Below the pieces are notes generated by a model. That model was given only the letters and a program-made list of their open reading frames with translations, had not been told where the DNA came from and made no database searches. The position numbers and the translations under genes are program-made. DNA of 6,772 nucleotides from an uncultured Bacillota bacterium. Lineage in GTDB: Bacteria > Bacillota > Limnochordia > Limnochordales > ZCTH02-B6. The stretch is taken from contig CALFSR010000027.1 of assembly GCA_937916565.1 (NCBI GenBank), forward strand, positions 1 to 6,772, written 5' to 3'. This document shows positions 5,428 to 6,772 of the stretch, in pieces. Every line of letters starts with the position of its first letter. Positions within the stretch are counted from its first letter, which is position 1.

Positions 5428-6042
5428 ATGCTTGACATTCTCGTCAAAGGCGGTCCCGTGATGATCCCCCTGCTGTTCTGTTCGGTGCTGGCCGTGGCCG
5501 TGGCGCTGGAGCGGCTGTGGTACCTGTACAGCACGCGGGTGGACTCCGAGGACTTGATGGACGAGGTGAAACTCGCTCTAAGCCAGGTAAAGCTGCTGGA
5601 AGCAGTTCAAATCGCCAAGCGGTCCCGCAGCCAGGTGGCAGCGCTGGTCGCCACCGGCATCGCCTACTCGGACCGGCCCCGGGAGGAGCTGCGGGAGCTG
5701 CTTAACGAAGTTGGCCGGGACGAGGTGTTCAAGATGGAGCGGCGTCTTGCGGTTTTGGACGTCGTCGCGACCATCGCGCCGCTGCTCGGCCTGCTCGGCA
5801 CCGTGACCGGCATCATCCGCACGTTTAACGTTATCGGCGCCCTTCAGGGGCTCGGTTCACCGCAGGACCTGAGCCTCGGTATCGCCGAAGCCCTCATCAC
5901 CACCGCCGCCGGTCTTGTCGTCGCGATTCCGACCGTTTTCCTGTACCAGTGGATCAGCAGCATCATCGACCGGCGGGTGGCGGAGATGAACCGCCGCAGC
6001 GGCGAGCTCCTGGAAGCGTTGGCCACCTTGCGAGGTGAGTGA
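5428..6042 (+). CDS. MotA/TolQ/ExbB-family proton channel protein
   Basis: This 204-residue inner-membrane protein belongs to the ExbB/TolQ family, whose pentamer forms the proton-driven stator around an ExbD/TolR dimer. Three membrane segments are visible: about residues 10-34 (MIPLLFCSVLAVAVALERLW), 112-136 and 154-178. Between the first and second lies a charged cytoplasmic region. The second carries the family hallmark APLLGLLGTVTGII with T125, and the third GIAEALITTAAGLVVAIP with T158/T159; threonines in these places line the proton path in E. coli homologues. It is slightly shorter than E. coli TolQ (230) or ExbB (244). ATG 5428 is chosen because GGGAGG (5416-5421) is 6 nt upstream and the frame then opens directly into the first segment; ATG 5389 adds 13 residues without an SD. 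The ExbD/TolR partner follows after one nucleotide. Sequence alone does not decide between TolQ and ExbB. Confidence 0.93.
   Translation: MLDILVKGGPVMIPLLFCSVLAVAVALERLWYLYSTRVDSEDLMDEVKLALSQVKLLEAVQIAKRSRSQVAALVATGIAYSDRPREELRELLNEVGRDEVFKMERRLAVLDVVATIAPLLGLLGTVTGIIRTFNVIGALQGLGSPQDLSLGIAEALITTAAGLVVAIPTVFLYQWISSIIDRRVAEMNRRSGELLEALATLRGE
6032..6038 (+). promoter_or_regulatory. Ribosome binding site of the exbD/tolR gene, inside the exbB end
   Basis: GAGGTGA lies in the last codons of the exbB-like gene, 5 nt before GTG 6044. It contains an in-frame GTG (6035-6037) that would be taken as an earlier start, but no SD precedes that codon. This decides the start in favour of GTG 6044 and links translation of the two subunits. 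Confidence 0.65.
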
Positions 6043-6043
6043 C

Positions 6044-6448
6044 GTGGCGATCGAGCGGCAGCGCCGGCGTCGGCCAGCGATCAACATCGTGCCGTTGATC
6101 GACGTCATGTTCTTCCTCGTTCTTTTCTTCGTCGTCTTTACCACCTTCCGCACGGATCCGACCGGCATCCGCGTCGACTTGCCGCGGGCTTCCACGGGCG
6201 CGGTGCACGAGCAGTCGGAACTGCGCATCACGGTGACGCAGCAGGGCGCCATGTTCATCAACGGGCAGGCCGCCACCGCAGCACAGGTTCGGGCGCAGGT
6301 GCAAGAGGCCGTCACCCGCCGGCCGGACACGTTGATCATCGTTTCGGCCGACCGCCGGGCCTCCTACGACAGCGTCGTGCAGGCCATGGACGCGGCTCGC
6401 CAAGGCGGCGGCTTCCGCATAGCGCTCAGCGTCGAGCCCCAGCAGTGA
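6044..6448 (+). CDS. Biopolymer transport protein ExbD/TolR family
   Basis: This 134-residue protein has the ExbD/TolR layout: a short arginine-rich cytoplasmic N-terminus (ERQRRRR), one membrane helix at about residues 14-33, and a periplasmic domain. The helix contains INIVPLIDVMFFLVLFFVV. Its aspartate D20 matches the essential proton-carrying Asp of ExbD (D25) and TolR (D23) in E. coli. The periplasmic part (about 40-134) has the family's beta-alpha pattern, including a LRITVTQQGAMFINGQ stretch and TLIIVSADRRASYDSVVQAMDAAR. The start GTG 6044 has GAGGTGA 5 nt upstream and lies one nucleotide after the exbB-like stop. Together the two would form a proton-driven inner-membrane motor, and the next gene supplies the TonB/TolA-type rod. 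Such motors normally act on an outer membrane, which is notable beside sporulation genes. Confidence 0.94.
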   Translation: MAIERQRRRRPAINIVPLIDVMFFLVLFFVVFTTFRTDPTGIRVDLPRASTGAVHEQSELRITVTQQGAMFINGQAATAAQVRAQVQEAVTRRPDTLIIVSADRRASYDSVVQAMDAARQGGGFRIALSVEPQQ

Positions 6449-6474
6449 CCGCGGCCCGGGCGAGGGCGATCATC

Positions 6475-6498
6475 CGGGACAATGGGAGCGCGGTCCCG
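6475..6498 (+). promoter_or_regulatory. Small hairpin between the exbD-like and tonB-like genes
   Basis: CGGGAC (6475-6480) and GTCCCG (6493-6498) can pair around a 12-nt loop in the 85-nt gap. There is no T-run (only TTT at 6501-6503), so full termination is unlikely. It could slow or lower expression of the tonB-like gene relative to the channel genes, but in such GC-rich DNA it may be chance. Confidence 0.25.
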
Positions 6499-6533
6499 CG
6501 TTTGCATGATGGCCCCGGCGCCCGGCGAGGCAG

Positions 6534-6772
6534 GTGACAAGGACGTTGTTCGCGGACGAGCGGGAAGACGAGTCGAGACTGCACTGGTTTCTCATCATCT
6601 CGGTGCTGGTCCATGCATTGCTCATCTGGTTGTGGCCGCAGTGGCAGGCGATGACGGTCACCGGCGTCGGCCTTGACGCGGGTGGCGTCATCGAAGTGGT
6701 CACCTTGCCCGGGGATCCTTCGATCCAGCCGCAGCCGCCGCGGCCCGGCCAGCCCGTGCCCGCCGCCGCCGA
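6534..6772 (+). CDS. TonB/TolA-like energy-transducing protein, N-terminus (partial)
   Basis: The reading frame is open from GTG 6534 to the window edge (about 79 codons). After a charged start (MTRTLFADEREDESR) comes one hydrophobic segment, LHWFLIISVLVHALLIWLW, and then a proline-rich stretch with PSIQPQPPRPGQPVP. The segment carries S-V-L-V-H (S23, H27). This is the S-x-x-x-H motif by which TonB (S16/H20) and TolA (S18/H22) of E. coli couple to ExbB/D or TolQ/R. A proline-rich linker across the periplasm is typical of TonB. The gene therefore completes an ExbB-ExbD-TonB or TolQ-TolR-TolA set. The start is uncertain. GTG 6534 has GAGG only 3 nt away; TTG 6546 has AGGTGA (6532-6537) 8 nt upstream. 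An in-frame TGA at 6507 excludes anything earlier. The C-terminal domain, which would settle TonB against TolA, is outside the window. Confidence 0.82.
   Translation, partial: MTRTLFADEREDESRLHWFLIISVLVHALLIWLWPQWQAMTVTGVGLDAGGVIEVVTLPGDPSIQPQPPRPGQPVPAAA

Noticed and set aside
6482..6676. 64-codon frame after the exbD-like gene
   Set aside because: It overlaps the TonB/TolA-like frame, which has the clear membrane segment and motif, and it shows no features of its own.

Overview
The window reads as a chromosomal segment of a high-GC, endospore-forming member of the Firmicutes (Bacillota). GC is roughly two thirds by eye. The core is the sporulation operon spoIIAA-spoIIAB-sigF, preceded by dacF and by nucleoside-catabolism genes (tail of deoB, then pdp). 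This deoB...dacF-spoIIA order is the one known from Bacillus and relatives, except that no purine-nucleoside phosphorylase lies between deoB and pdp. Downstream is an ExbB/TolQ-ExbD/TolR-TonB/TolA energy-transduction cluster, which normally serves an outer membrane. Spore genes plus a TonB/Tol-type motor at high GC suggest a diderm or Gram-negative-staining Firmicute, for example a Limnochordia-like lineage. That placement is inference from gene content only.

Layout, all genes on the + strand. 1-130: last 42 codons of deoB. 136-1443: pdp, whose Shine-Dalgarno (SD) sequence contains the deoB stop. 1552-2769: dacF. About 2801-2828: a candidate sigma-H promoter. 2826-2853: a perfect 10-bp hairpin that buries the spoIIAA SD. 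2857-4464: spoIIAA, spoIIAB and sigF, tightly packed. 4465-4680: a 216-nt gap with two small GC hairpins and no convincing gene. 4681-5232: a GNAT acetyltransferase closed by a clear intrinsic terminator (5286-5322). 5428-6448: exbB/tolQ-like and exbD/tolR-like genes, one nucleotide apart. 6534 to the window end: the N-terminus of a TonB/TolA-like protein. No gene-free stretch exceeds 300 bases.

How the genes work together. Pdp releases (deoxy)ribose-1-phosphate from pyrimidine nucleosides and DeoB converts it to the 5-phosphate for central metabolism. DacF trims peptidoglycan peptides, probably during spore formation. SpoIIAB holds sigma-F inactive until unphosphorylated SpoIIAA releases it in the forespore. 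The last cluster would use proton motive force in the inner membrane to drive a periplasm-spanning protein.

No wholly new system is apparent. The most interesting points are the hairpin over the spoIIAA ribosome site abutting a sigma-H-like promoter, a 14-mer shared (13/14) between the regions upstream of spoIIA and of the exb cluster, and the TonB/Tol motor next to a sporulation operon. I saw no tRNA, rRNA, CRISPR array, insertion sequence or phage feature.
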